Notes: generated by a model from the sequence alone, not told the origin. DNA of 52,662 nucleotides from UBA11524 sp965646445 (GCA_965646445.1 CBFFZW010000023.1:1-52662), one strand, 5' to 3'. Shown: positions 23,684-31,175, numbered from the stretch's first letter. Made by a program: numbers and translations.

Positions 23684-23756
23684 TTTGCTAACAGGACACG
23701 AACCGTTTCCAAGCCTTTTGGGGCTTTGCTAACAATTTGCTAACAGGGCTGTTAGC
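23684..23756. repeat. TTTGCTAACA repeats, candidate integrase arm sites
   Basis: Three direct copies of TTTGCTAACA (23684-23693, 23725-23734, 23736-23745) and one inverted TGTTAGC (23750-23756) lie between the tRNA core and the integrase gene; the last one includes the integrase stop codon. Short direct repeats beside a core and next to the integrase gene are what arm-type binding sites of lambda- and Tn916-type integrases look like. Confidence 0.65.
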
Positions 23757-25125
23757 GGGTCCGGGGTAACAGGGCCGCGAGCGTGTTTGCAAGTTCGGGA
23801 GAATTTTGTAACTGCTGGATCAGCAGAGCCACATCAATGGTAGGTTGTGGGTCTGCCGGCGCTCTCACATTACGCAAGTCCGGGTTGGAGTAGAAAGAAG
23901 ATTCAAATTTCTGTGCATTGATCTTTCTGTCTTCGTCCAGGATGTGTGCATAAATTCTCGTAATCATATCGACCTCGGCGTGGCCGGTGTCGCCCTGAGT
24001 GGCCTTCAGGTCGCCGTGATTCAGTTTGAGCTTGTAGGTCGTGCTGGAATGGCGCAACGAGTGAAAGACCACGTTAGGGAGTCCTGCCGTCGTTTTGAGC
24101 TGGTTGAAATCTTTCTCAATCATCCGCTGATCAACAGGGCGTCCGTTGTCCTGGGCGATCACCAGATTGAAATTCTGGTACTCATCCCCCAGGAACTCAA
24201 TGATTTCAGCCTGCGACTGCTGCCACTTCCGAAGAATATAGGCCAGCGTCTTGGGAAGCCAGATCTTCCGGATACTGCTTTCCGTCTTGGGACGCTTCAG
24301 AACGATGCGGGTGGCAGCGTTTTTCATCACCGGCTCAAAGATGTGGTAGATGTCCTTTTCGCCAATGGCGTCGATTGCCTTCTGCGTGGCGCGGGCAACT
24401 TCCTTATCGACATAGATCCAGGCGTCATCTGCGGCAATGTCTGCATCCGAAATGTGAACATTGTCCCAGGTAAGGCCCAGGATCTCGCCCATACGCAGCG
24501 AACAGGCAAAGGCGAGGTTCATCGCCAGATAAAGCCGGGTGTTGTCGCAGGCGTCCAGCGCTTTACGGATGGTATCAGCGTCCCAGATGTCGCGCTTCTT
24601 GTAGCGCGTCCGCGGCAGCACGGCGTTCTCAAACGGATTCTTGGCGATCAGCTCCCATCGGACTGCCTGCTTGAAAGCGCAGCGCAGGAGCTTGATGATC
24701 TTCTCCACATTGGTATCCGTCAGGAACTTGGTTGTTGCCCGATGGGTTCTGGTGCTAACGGCGGGCGTCTTACGAAGCGTCTGAATGTACTTATCGACAG
24801 TACGGGAGGTAATGTCCTGCACGTTCAGATGGCCGATGATGGGATTGATGTAGTTGTTGATCAGTCCGCAGCTGGACGTGTACATGGACACGCCCCATTT
24901 CTGTTCACCGTACAGACTGACGAAATCTTCAAGGAATTCCTGAACCGTCTGACTGGCAGGAGCCACGAAGGTTCCAGCGGTCAAACCGTGTTCAATATCG
25001 GCTTTCACCTTTTGAGCTTCCTTGTAGGTGGAACACTTTTTCCATTTCTGTTTGGACTGACCCAGTTCATCCTCGTACCTGTATACGACGCTGTAGCCAG
25101 TTCCTCTTTTTACGATAGATGCCAT
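23752..25125 (-). CDS. int: Tyrosine recombinase/integrase, Tn916/phage type
   Basis: A 457-residue integrase. The N-terminal arm-binding domain (MASIVKRGTGYSVVYRYEDELG) is followed by a SAM-like core-binding domain (about 60-170) and the catalytic domain. Catalytic residues are visible: Arg in CSLRMGEILGL, His-x-x-Arg in HSLRHSSTTY, and the nucleophile Tyr in TRIYAHILDED. A short extra segment with VDKEVARATQKAIDA lies in the catalytic domain. It would integrate and excise the element at the tRNA-Arg(CCT) core 130 bases away. GGAGGATGAATT precedes the start and the excisionase gene lies just upstream, so both are co-transcribed. Confidence 0.93.
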   Translation of the reverse strand: MASIVKRGTGYSVVYRYEDELGQSKQKWKKCSTYKEAQKVKADIEHGLTAGTFVAPASQTVQEFLEDFVSLYGEQKWGVSMYTSSCGLINNYINPIIGHLNVQDITSRTVDKYIQTLRKTPAVSTRTHRATTKFLTDTNVEKIIKLLRCAFKQAVRWELIAKNPFENAVLPRTRYKKRDIWDADTIRKALDACDNTRLYLAMNLAFACSLRMGEILGLTWDNVHISDADIAADDAWIYVDKEVARATQKAIDAIGEKDIYHIFEPVMKNAATRIVLKRPKTESSIRKIWLPKTLAYILRKWQQSQAEIIEFLGDEYQNFNLVIAQDNGRPVDQRMIEKDFNQLKTTAGLPNVVFHSLRHSSTTYKLKLNHGDLKATQGDTGHAEVDMITRIYAHILDEDRKINAQKFESSFYSNPDLRNVRAPADPQPTIDVALLIQQLQNSPELANTLAALLPRTR

Positions 25126-25147
25126 ACTAATTCATCCTCCTGCGTGG

Positions 25148-25354
25148 TTAGATTGCTTGACTTTCCAACCACTCGTCAAAGGACTTCCGCGAGATGCGGA
25201 TCGCCGTTCCGATTCGCACGGTTTTGAAATGCCCTTCCCGCACAAGGTTATAGGCAGAAGAACGGCCAATATCAAGAATCTTGGCGATGTCTTCGACCCG
25301 GTACGTCTTCGCTACAGAAGGGTCTGCCTGAGAGGTAGCAGTTAGGGATTTCAT
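25148..25354 (-). CDS. xis: Excisionase / MerR-like DNA-binding protein
   Basis: A 68-residue protein with a winged helix-turn-helix of the excisionase type (YRVEDIAKILDIGRSSAYNL, then HFKTVRIGTAIRISRKSFDEWLES). It bends attachment-site DNA and steers the integrase towards excision. The ATG at 25354 follows AAAGGAGG; the longer reading is not needed. Two palindromes upstream (25370-25385 and 25394-25425) are candidate operators. Its position directly before the integrase gene is the usual one. Confidence 0.88.
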   Translation of the reverse strand: MKSLTATSQADPSVAKTYRVEDIAKILDIGRSSAYNLVREGHFKTVRIGTAIRISRKSFDEWLESQAI

Positions 25355-25369
25355 GGTTGCCTCCTTTCT

Positions 25370-25425
25370 TATGGATTGATCCATATGGTTGCTGTGCTAT
25401 GCAAATACGATTGTACACATAGCAC
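25370..25425 (-). promoter_or_regulatory. Operator-like palindromes upstream of xis
   Basis: TATGGATTGATCCATA at 25370-25385 is a palindrome perfect except for its two central bases. GTGCTATG (25394-25401) and CATAGCAC (25418-25425) form a second perfect inverted repeat with a 16-base gap. Both lie just upstream of the excisionase ribosome binding site and could bind the XRE-type regulator at 26498 or the excisionase itself. Confidence 0.5.
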
Positions 25426-25843
25426 GCGGAATACTCAAGGATACGGAATAGCAAACGGTTCGTTTCGCAAGCGGCAGCGACTCCCCGTATACTGTTCCGT
25501 TTTTAATCTGACAGCGCACAGGCTATAACCGGCTGCAGCTATATCATAGTCCCACATATACCGCCGTCCCCCGGACAAGCGAATACCGCAGGAACTCCCC
25601 GTCAGTCAGCGCGGGGCCGTGAGGAAGTATCATTATCCCATGCCGGATCGTCGCGCCCTGCCTGCCACAGCCGGGTCAATGGATTGCGTTGATCGCTCTG
25701 GCGATGCCATCACCGCGCCGCTCCATTTGTCGCTCCCTCAACATGAGGTCTGTACCTGTTCGCTGGTATTCCGTTTTCAAGTTTCGTATATGATAGCGGT
25801 TCAGCATTGTGCTGTGCAAAAGCAACGGGCAAAAGGTGAATCG
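25426..25843. other. Gap upstream of integrase-excisionase genes
   Basis: No gene is supported in these 418 bases. The sequence is moderately GC-rich with several short inverted repeats. It could hold the excisionase promoter or a transfer origin, but I see no nick-site or promoter boxes that I would claim. Confidence 0.4.
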
Positions 25844-26383
25844 TCACTCAGCTTCCGTTTTACTTTTGCTTACCGTATCAAGCAGATTTTGAGATAACTT
25901 GGCCATGGTGCAATCTCCATGCATCCAGTCAAGCCCGCCCCAAGGGTTACAGCAATTCGGATATCGTGAACAGCGTGTGCACATGAATGTTGCAAGGACG
26001 CGCACATACGTGGAGTATTTCTCGTAGCATTCTTTGACGTCTGCCGAAAGGGTTTCGATTTCCGGCAAGCAAAGAGTGCGGGCAACAGGTATTGTGTTTA
26101 CGCCATCCTTTTGCTGAGCGGATTCCAGTACAACTCCCTGATGAAAGTCCTGGTATTCCCTAAACAGCTGATCTACCGAAATCTTTCGCTTTGCGCAGAA
26201 CAACAGAGCGCGGTCAAGTACAATCGTGCTTCCTTTCGCTTTATCGTTGTGCAGCTGTTCAAATACGCGCTGCATGGTACGATGGCGAATATCCAGCTGT
26301 CTTGCCATATCAGACTTGCTTTCAAAGTGATTATCCAGCAAATACTGAAGAATAAAGCGGACTAATTCTTTCTCGTTGTCCAT
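25844..26383 (-). CDS. HTH protein with cysteine-rich C-terminal region
   Basis: A 179-residue protein. Residues 1-75 contain a helix-turn-helix-like part (DNHFESKSDMARQLDIRHRT) and a RALLFCAKRKISVDQLFREY segment. The C-terminal part has a cysteine cluster (FMCTRCSRYPNCCNPWGGLDWMHGDC), probably metal binding. Its N-terminal domain resembles the whole 27632-27856 product, suggesting paralogues. Position between the excisionase and XRE genes suggests control of the element's life cycle. No characterised family is recognised. Confidence 0.6.
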   Translation of the reverse strand: MDNEKELVRFILQYLLDNHFESKSDMARQLDIRHRTMQRVFEQLHNDKAKGSTIVLDRALLFCAKRKISVDQLFREYQDFHQGVVLESAQQKDGVNTIPVARTLCLPEIETLSADVKECYEKYSTYVRVLATFMCTRCSRYPNCCNPWGGLDWMHGDCTMAKLSQNLLDTVSKSKTEAE

Positions 26384-26476
26384 ATTGCAGCCTCCGTTCT
26401 CTTGGGGTCATGTATATTCTATATCGAATTACCGGGTCTGAAAATACGTCAAGTTTTGCGTACCCACACGCGAAAA

Positions 26477-26499
26477 AAGCCGCTCACAAGGAGCAGCTT
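26477..26499 (-). terminator. Intrinsic terminator of the XRE gene
   Basis: On the minus strand AAGCTGCTC pairs with GAGCGGCTT around CTTGT and is followed by TTTTCG; it overlaps the stop codon at 26498. Confidence 0.7.
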
Positions 26500-26848
26500 A
26501 GTTTTCTTTGTCATGGCGGGCCATGGCGATCAGAACATCCAGCATGGTCTGCAATGTGTGTTTGGAGCAACCTTTGGTAATCTCCCGAACGGCGTCCAGA
26601 AAATCGTTGGGAAGTTGCTCGCCGTTTTTGATCGGAACGCTGCCCTGAACAAGAGATTCAATCGGCACGGTCAGGATATTCGCCAGCTCGGAAAGATTGT
26701 CCAGATTGGCGGTTCGCTCTCCACGTTCCAGTTTGCCTATGTAGGCAGAGGATACGCCCATGCACTCTGCCAGCTTTTCCTGGGTCATACCCTGAGCTTT
26801 GTGCGCATTGCGGATGTTGCGACCAATCGCTTTACTGTTGACAGGCAT
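26498..26848 (-). CDS. XRE-family transcriptional regulator
   Basis: A 116-residue protein with a standard HTH_3 domain in the N-terminal half (IGRNIRNAHKAQGMTQEKLAE, then MGVSSAYIGKLERGERTANLDNLSELANIL) and a helical C-terminal part, probably for dimerisation. GAGGTGAT precedes the start. It is divergent from the small gene at 27004, and the shared region holds a perfect 11-base inverted repeat that is a likely operator. It is probably the repressor that keeps the element quiet. Confidence 0.85.
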   Translation of the reverse strand: MPVNSKAIGRNIRNAHKAQGMTQEKLAECMGVSSAYIGKLERGERTANLDNLSELANILTVPIESLVQGSVPIKNGEQLPNDFLDAVREITKGCSKHTLQTMLDVLIAMARHDKEN

Positions 26849-26859
26849 ATCATCACCTC

Positions 26860-26976
26860 AAACCTAATAATGCAATCTATATTTTATTAGGTTTAGGCAT
26901 TTTCTTGAAGAAACAGCACTGTCCATATATGCACATATGCGTGTATATATGCTATAATAAAGTTGCACATATACGG
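26860..26976. promoter_or_regulatory. Divergent control region with operator-like repeats
   Basis: AAACCTAATAA (26860-26870) and TTATTAGGTTT (26884-26894) form a perfect inverted repeat. Further on, 26925-26950 is an imperfect palindrome of ATATATGCACATATG type, and a third GCACATATA half-site lies at about 26966-26974. A TATAAT at 26953-26958 is the likely -10 of the plus-strand gene at 27004. Overlap of repeats with the promoter suggests repression by the XRE protein. Confidence 0.6.
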
Positions 26977-27003
26977 GTATAAATGCCTCTGGGAGGTCTG
27001 AAA

Positions 27004-27264
27004 ATGAGCGTTAAAGAGATTGACCGCCAAGATTTGATGAAACGGCTGACGGATGCTTCTATCAAGTGGACTTATGATGAACTTATGGGTGTCATCGCAC
27101 AGGAACTACGGAAGGATAGCAGCGTCCTTGATATGGTTCTGATTGATACCGCATCTGCAAGGCTTCTTCAGCTTCAGGGCAAGGCCCTGACCGGGGAAAA
27201 CTTGCATCAGATCGAAGAAGAGATCATGCACGATATTCTCCGCAAAGAGTTAAGCTTGCCGTGA
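27004..27264 (+). CDS. Small hypothetical protein controlled by the XRE region
   Basis: An 86-residue soluble helical protein beginning MSVKEIDRQDLMKRLTDASIKWTYDELMG. It has no cysteine and no recognised motif. GGGAGG lies eight bases before the ATG at 27004, which is preferred to the 26983 ATG. It is transcribed divergently from the XRE regulator, a position often taken by proteins that antagonise the repressor or start excision; that role is inference only. Confidence 0.6.
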   Translation: MSVKEIDRQDLMKRLTDASIKWTYDELMGVIAQELRKDSSVLDMVLIDTASARLLQLQGKALTGENLHQIEEEIMHDILRKELSLP

Positions 27265-27352
27265 TATCCTTGCATAGCTGCTTTGCAATATGAGAGAATA
27301 AACCGTAGTCTGTGTCGTGCAAGCAATCCACGACGAAAGGAACGGTTGACGC

Positions 27353-27580
27353 ATGAAAGAAAAGATTGAGAAGCGCTTAGCAGCTACGCACGATAAAGTG
27401 CGAAAGCAAGAAATGAAAGTGGCCGAACATCAGGCTGAAATCCGTGCGTTGGCAGCACAGACGCCGGATATGATTTTGAGTGCCATGCCAATGAAACTGC
27501 AGAACATGCAGGAAGCCATGAGCTATCTGGAAATGCTTCAGCACGAAGTGAAGGTGCTGGAAAGCCTGATAAACGAATAA
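27353..27580 (+). CDS. Small coiled-coil protein
   Basis: A 75-residue protein that is almost wholly helical with heptad-like Ala/Leu/Met spacing and a charged N terminus (MKEKIEKRLAATHDKVRKQEMK), so a dimeric coiled coil is likely. GAAAGGAACGG precedes the ATG. A small GTCGTG/CACGAC hairpin lies in the 5' leader. Its stop is followed directly by a strong hairpin shared with the convergent gene. Confidence 0.55.
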   Translation: MKEKIEKRLAATHDKVRKQEMKVAEHQAEIRALAAQTPDMILSAMPMKLQNMQEAMSYLEMLQHEVKVLESLINE

Positions 27581-27582
27581 AA

Positions 27583-27619
27583 GCGAGCCTCCTGCAGGAA
27601 TGAACTGCGGGAGGCTCGC
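27583..27619 (-). terminator. Strong hairpin between convergent genes
   Basis: GCGAGCCTCCTGCAG (27583-27597) pairs with CTGCGGGAGGCTCGC (27605-27619), 15 pairs including one wobble. Read on the minus strand it is followed by TTTTATTCG, so it terminates the minus-strand gene at 27632; it may also stop plus-strand transcripts. Confidence 0.75.
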
Positions 27620-27631
27620 TGATGTATGCGA

Positions 27632-27856
27632 TTATTTTGCCATCTGCATGATGACGCTATCCAGGGAAATCCGTCTGACAGCGCAGTATTTGAAAATCCG
27701 TGCTGCCAGATCGGAAGGGGGCATGTCATCCATTTCAGCTGGCTGGAGTCCAAGGGCGGACGCCAATTCCTGCCGATCGCGAAAATGATGCTGGAGCATG
27801 TGTTCTGTCAGGCAACGACAGAATTTCAACTCCATGTGTGTCATTGTCATGCTCAA
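27632..27856 (-). CDS. Small HTH-like protein, short paralogue of the 25844 product
   Basis: A 74-residue protein. LTEHMLQHHFRDRQELASALGLQPAEM and IFKYCAVRRISLDSVIMQ align by eye with the N-terminal domain of the 25844-26383 product (LLDNHFESKSDMARQLDI and LLFCAKRKISVDQLF), but the cysteine-rich C-terminal domain is missing. The start is uncertain: TTG at 27856 has the better spacing to GAGGTGA, while ATG at 27850 is the alternative. It may be a partial antagonist or a stand-alone DNA-binding form. Confidence 0.55.
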   Translation of the reverse strand: MSMTMTHMELKFCRCLTEHMLQHHFRDRQELASALGLQPAEMDDMPPSDLAARIFKYCAVRRISLDSVIMQMAK

Positions 27857-27979
27857 TAGGGTTCACCTCACTGATGGTTGGTGCCTCAAAAACGAATCAG
27901 GGTATATCTCTTGGGACAGTATTCCGCCAAAGATAGCTCCTGGTTCGCAATGTATATTTTCGATTCTTCGCTTCTGTCA

Positions 27980-28507
27980 TCATTTATTCTCCAAATTCAA
28001 TTCAAACACACCGCCGTCAAACACAATATCATTGCCGTCTGCATCCTTGTAGAACGACACTTTTTCAGTTTCGATTAGCTCAAAGCCCAAGGATTTGAGA
28101 AGCGAAACAGAGGGCTTATTATTGAGTGCCGTGCCTGCCGTCAGCCTTTTGATGCCAAGCTCACGCATATAGTCAATGAGTGCCAAGTGGCTCTCTTTTG
28201 CGTAGCCCTTGCCGTGATATGCAGAGTGGAAGCAATAGCCGATCTCGTGTCCGTTTTCCCTAATGTTAAAGGCACTGTATCCGATAACGGTATCACCAAG
28301 GCAGATAGCAAAAAACATATGCTCGGTACCGCTGTTCGCCGCCGCCCATTTTGCAATTCTTGGCTGAACATCCGCATCATCGGTGTTATGCGGCTTGTCG
28401 TACTGCGAAAGGACGGAAGTATTAAAGTCCACCCATATTTCTTTTATGCTTTTCCAATCATCCGCAACAATGTGACGGATGGTTAGTCTTTCGGTCTTTA
28501 GTATCAT
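27980..28507 (-). CDS. GNAT acetyltransferase, RimJ/RimL type
   Basis: A 175-residue acetyltransferase with the order expected of the RimJ/RimL group: MILKTERLTIRHIVADDWKSI, then ICLGDTVIGYSAFNIRENGHEIGYCFHSAYHGKGYAKES (acetyl-CoA loop with HGKGYAKE) and AGTALNNKPSVSLLKSLGFE at the end. The substrate could be a protein N terminus, an amine or a drug. Its ribosome binding site is in one copy of a tandem 22-base duplication. It lies downstream of the gene chimera at 28548 in the same orientation. Confidence 0.88.
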   Translation of the reverse strand: MILKTERLTIRHIVADDWKSIKEIWVDFNTSVLSQYDKPHNTDDADVQPRIAKWAAANSGTEHMFFAICLGDTVIGYSAFNIRENGHEIGYCFHSAYHGKGYAKESHLALIDYMRELGIKRLTAGTALNNKPSVSLLKSLGFELIETEKVSFYKDADGNDIVFDGGVFELNLENK

Positions 28508-28514
28508 AGTAATT

Positions 28515-28558
28515 CTCCTTATCTGCTACACTAAATCTCCTTATCTGCTACACTAAAT
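28515..28558. repeat. Tandem duplication of a 22-base unit
   Basis: CTCCTTATCTGCTACACT plus AAAT occurs twice without a gap (28515-28536 and 28537-28558). The unit carries the AAGGAG ribosome binding site of the acetyltransferase gene (minus strand) and the second copy covers the stop codon of the upstream chimera. Perfect identity points to a recent slippage event. Confidence 0.9.
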
Positions 28559-28874
28559 TCAATCTCATAAATACATATCCATCTTCAATGGAATCTGAAT
28601 AGGCAAATCCTAACTTTGTCCAAAACTTCTGCGCAGCCGTATGGCACTGATTTAAAGGAGCTGAAACTCGTCTTGCTTTGTATTCTTTACAAAGGAAATC
28701 AATACAGAGTTTGGCAACAGCAGTTCCATATCCCTTTTTGATAGCTATGGCCTCATTTTTTGAAAGCCGCAGATAATCCTTTCCAGTATATACCTCTGCG
28801 CATAGCAGAGATTTCAGCTTATCTGCAAGGGTGGATTTGCCTGTGCAGCTTTCGCCAATAATACCAGTAACCAT
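28548..28874 (-). pseudogene. Chimera of a P-loop kinase fragment and a GNAT fragment
   Basis: The 108-residue reading joins two unrelated pieces. Residues 1-45 (MVTGIIGESCTGKSTLADKL to LRLSKNEA) are the N terminus of a small P-loop kinase-like ATPase, which normally continues for over 100 residues. Residues 46-108 (KKGYGTAVAKLCIDFLCKEY to GFAYSDSIEDGYVF) are the C-terminal half of a GNAT acetyltransferase. An internal deletion between two neighbouring genes explains this. Neither part should be functional alone. It lies at the end of the ArsR/M29 operon. Confidence 0.6.
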
Positions 28875-28882
28875 TTTTCTCC

Positions 28883-29437
28883 TTATGGCTTAACACGCCA
28901 ATAACCCTTGCTGTCTCGATCTAAAAGCTGTTCGCCAACCATATCACGGCGGATTGTACAGAAATCATCATGGAAATCTGCAATGATGATATTTACTTCC
29001 CGCTCGGTATAAATACGGTCATATTCAAATGCCTGGGCGATCACTTCCAGAACGATGCGTTCTTTCTTGCGTTGAGTAGGGATAGCTTTCAGCTTGCCAT
29101 ATTCAAAAAATGTGTCAATCACTTTTTGACGATATTCAACATCCCGCTGCGCTTGAATTTCGGCCTCGTCAGACTCCTCTTGCAGTATTTCCAAAATGCT
29201 CGTTTCAAAAATATCCTTTTTGAGCGAGTACATCATGTAATACTGGCTTTTGTAGGACGTAACCGCACCGGCATCTGCCAGCTTTTTAAGGTGAAATGAA
29301 ACCGTGGGTGCAGTAATACCCAGTCTTTCGGCCAGCCGCTCAACATACATATCTTCGATTGCGAGCGACTTCAAAATCTGCAATCGGGACTTGTCAGACA
29401 GGCACTTAAACAAGCGAATTGCCTCAGCCTCTGTCAT
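28883..29437 (-). CDS. ArsR-type regulator with DUF2087 domain
   Basis: A 184-residue regulator. Residues about 1-85 are a winged helix of the ArsR group (FKCLSDKSRLQILKSLAIED, AERLGITAPTVSFHLKKLADAGAV). Residues about 105-180 are a DUF2087 domain (VIDTFFEYGKLKAIPTQRKKERIVLEVIAQAFEYDRIYTER, DDFCTIRRDMVGEQLLDRD). No cysteine metal site of the classic ArsR kind is evident. It overlaps the upstream 123-residue gene by four bases (ATGA), so it belongs to the same operon and probably represses the promoter at 30821-30849. Confidence 0.85.
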   Translation of the reverse strand: MTEAEAIRLFKCLSDKSRLQILKSLAIEDMYVERLAERLGITAPTVSFHLKKLADAGAVTSYKSQYYMMYSLKKDIFETSILEILQEESDEAEIQAQRDVEYRQKVIDTFFEYGKLKAIPTQRKKERIVLEVIAQAFEYDRIYTEREVNIIIADFHDDFCTIRRDMVGEQLLDRDSKGYWRVKP

Positions 29438-29805
29438 TCTACTCCCTCCCAAATCTTTGCGAAGTTTTCCTTGATCTCACCGATCGTGTCGAGCTTGATT
29501 TGTTCAAGGCGCATCTTGACCACATCGTTATGTTGTTTGGCTTTTTCGTATGCAGTCACCCAACTTGAGGGAATTTGCTCGGTTTTCTGGACAAAGAAGC
29601 GCTGCACCGCATCGGGATCTCCCTTGCTGGTTTTAACCGCAACGGAGAGAATAGTGCGGAAAATGTCATAGACATTGGCCTTCACCTTTTCAAAGGTCGC
29701 TTCATCCGTCCGATCATCGACAAGAAATTCTTTGTTGCGCTGGCCGCACAGGGCGATATGTTCCTCGAAATAGCTATTCAGCTTCGACACTTTCTGTTCA
29801 ATCAT
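29434..29805 (-). CDS. Hypothetical 123-residue helical protein
   Basis: Unrecognised helix-rich, charged protein of 123 residues, with IPSSWVTAYEKAKQHNDVV in the second half and no cysteines that could bind metal except one in ALCGQRN. It overlaps the peptidase gene (four bases) and the ArsR-type gene (four bases), so all three are translationally coupled. It may be a partner of the peptidase-like protein or a signal protein read by the regulator. Confidence 0.6.
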   Translation of the reverse strand: MIEQKVSKLNSYFEEHIALCGQRNKEFLVDDRTDEATFEKVKANVYDIFRTILSVAVKTSKGDPDAVQRFFVQKTEQIPSSWVTAYEKAKQHNDVVKMRLEQIKLDTIGEIKENFAKIWEGVE

Positions 29806-30794
29806 ATGATAACCTCAATTTTTCCGCATCCCACAAAATCAATATGGTCAGATGCCTTATTTTCGCCACCGAACATATTGTTTGCGCCGACGGCAATATG
29901 GAATGTTCCTGCCATTTTTTCGTCCAGTACAGTATAACCGCACAAGTCCGTAACATTGGGGTTCATTCCAAGCCCCAGCTCACAGACAATCCGATTTTCC
30001 TGTGGCAGCTCGGCAAAGTGCTTTGCAATTTCCGTATGGCTGCTGCCGGAAACTTCGCCATTAAGAACCTGTAATGTGACATTATCGTATTTCACATCAT
30101 CCAGATAGAATGTTTCAAAGAACACATTGCCATTGGTCTTGTTCTCAACAGGAGCAATGTAGATCTCACCGCAAGGAAGATCCCCGTCGCCAGCGTCGAT
30201 GTGCCATGTGCGACCAGTCAAGTCAAGGTGCAGTACGCAATCAGCGCCTGTATGAACGGCAACTTGGCTTACCCCGGCAAATCGTTCAACCTCACGCTTA
30301 CAAGCAATATCGACTGTTTCATAGTCAACATCATAAGCCTTGTTCATTCGCTGAACATAATCCTGCGGATCAAGGTTGGACTCTGCAGCATTGGCTTCTG
30401 TCGGAACACGGATTTGCGTAAACCGCTTGCACTCCATCAACTTATAAAAGAGCTGCGATATGTACTTGCGGTAAAGTGCCATTTGTTCTTTTTCAATTTG
30501 ATAACCAAGAACAATGGGCTGATATGCAAACACATCCAACACAGCATCGAACTTTGAGAACAACTCAAAATACCGATCATCGAAACAGCTTTCTTTTGCG
30601 GACGAGAAGATTTTCCGATTGATTGAGCGAGCTTGCTGCAAGAGGACGGGGGTTGCACCTAATGCGGCAACAGCTGTAACAAAGCTATTTGCAATTTCTT
30701 TATCTGCATCTTCGCCCCAAAAATGAACCAGAATAAGTTCGCCATCAGACACACCGCTCGCTTTAACAATTTTGGAGATTGTTTCATGTTTCAT
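29802..30794 (-). CDS. M29-like aminopeptidase family protein
   Basis: A 330-residue protein of the M29 (thermophilic aminopeptidase) fold. The C-terminal half has the matching ligand pattern: Glu in LPCGEIYIAPVENKTNG, Glu in CELGLGMNPN, His in GTFHIAVGANN and the His/Asp pair in SDHIDFVG. Members bind two metal ions and release N-terminal amino acids. The N-terminal half is more divergent. The ATG at 30794 follows AAAGGAGG. It is the first gene of the ArsR-controlled operon. A role in peptide or toxin processing is possible, but the substrate is unknown. Confidence 0.8.
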   Translation of the reverse strand: MKHETISKIVKASGVSDGELILVHFWGEDADKEIANSFVTAVAALGATPVLLQQARSINRKIFSSAKESCFDDRYFELFSKFDAVLDVFAYQPIVLGYQIEKEQMALYRKYISQLFYKLMECKRFTQIRVPTEANAAESNLDPQDYVQRMNKAYDVDYETVDIACKREVERFAGVSQVAVHTGADCVLHLDLTGRTWHIDAGDGDLPCGEIYIAPVENKTNGNVFFETFYLDDVKYDNVTLQVLNGEVSGSSHTEIAKHFAELPQENRIVCELGLGMNPNVTDLCGYTVLDEKMAGTFHIAVGANNMFGGENKASDHIDFVGCGKIEVII

Positions 30795-30820
30795 CGGTGT
30801 TATTCCTCCTTTCGAAAACA

Positions 30821-30849
30821 ATTATATCATATTTGACTCATAAAATCAA
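30821..30849 (-). promoter_or_regulatory. Sigma-A-type promoter of the M29/ArsR operon
   Basis: On the minus strand TTGATT (plus coordinates 30844-30849), a 17-base spacer and TATAAT (30821-30826). It lies about 27 bases upstream of the peptidase-like start. AT-rich dyads around it are candidate sites for the ArsR-type protein. Confidence 0.8.
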
Positions 30850-31175
30850 GTTCATTTTGATATATATAAAATTAAATCATTCTTGAATAAATCGATGGTG
30901 ATATGGTGAGTTCGTTCACCATTTATTTATCATCTATATGCTGGCGCCTTTCTGTGAGCGGTGGTTGATAGCTTAGAACCTGCACAATATATGTTCACTC
31001 CGGTTTAGGAGGCCGTTTGGTACCTTCTTAATCTTTTTCTATAAGGTACAACAAAAAAACCAATCACGGATAGCTTTTGGAACCGTATTTGTGTTACAAT
31101 AATTATGGATAGGTGTGTGTGCTTCGACCTTTTCGAAACACATTATAAAACCACAACAGCGGAGAGAAAATTAGG
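30850..31175 (+). promoter_or_regulatory. Leader and promoter region of the methylase/kinase/HNH operon
   Basis: The gap between the divergent operons has no gene. An extended -10 (TGTTACAAT, hexamer at 31095-31100) with a weak -35 lies about 75 bases before the methylase gene. Other visible items are a GGTGA/TCACC-type hairpin at about 30906-30922 (GGTGAGTTCGTTCACC) and a run of A residues at 31048-31057. Confidence 0.55.

Noticed and set aside
23510..23743. Short reading through the tRNA half, and the idea of a complete tRNA here
   Set aside because: The reading crosses a tRNA fragment and a terminator. The tRNA itself lacks acceptor 5', D arm and the 5' anticodon stem, so only the 3' half is present.
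23845..25227. 460-codon open frame opposite the integrase
   Set aside because: The minus-strand product has the full integrase catalytic set; the plus-strand reading is its shadow.
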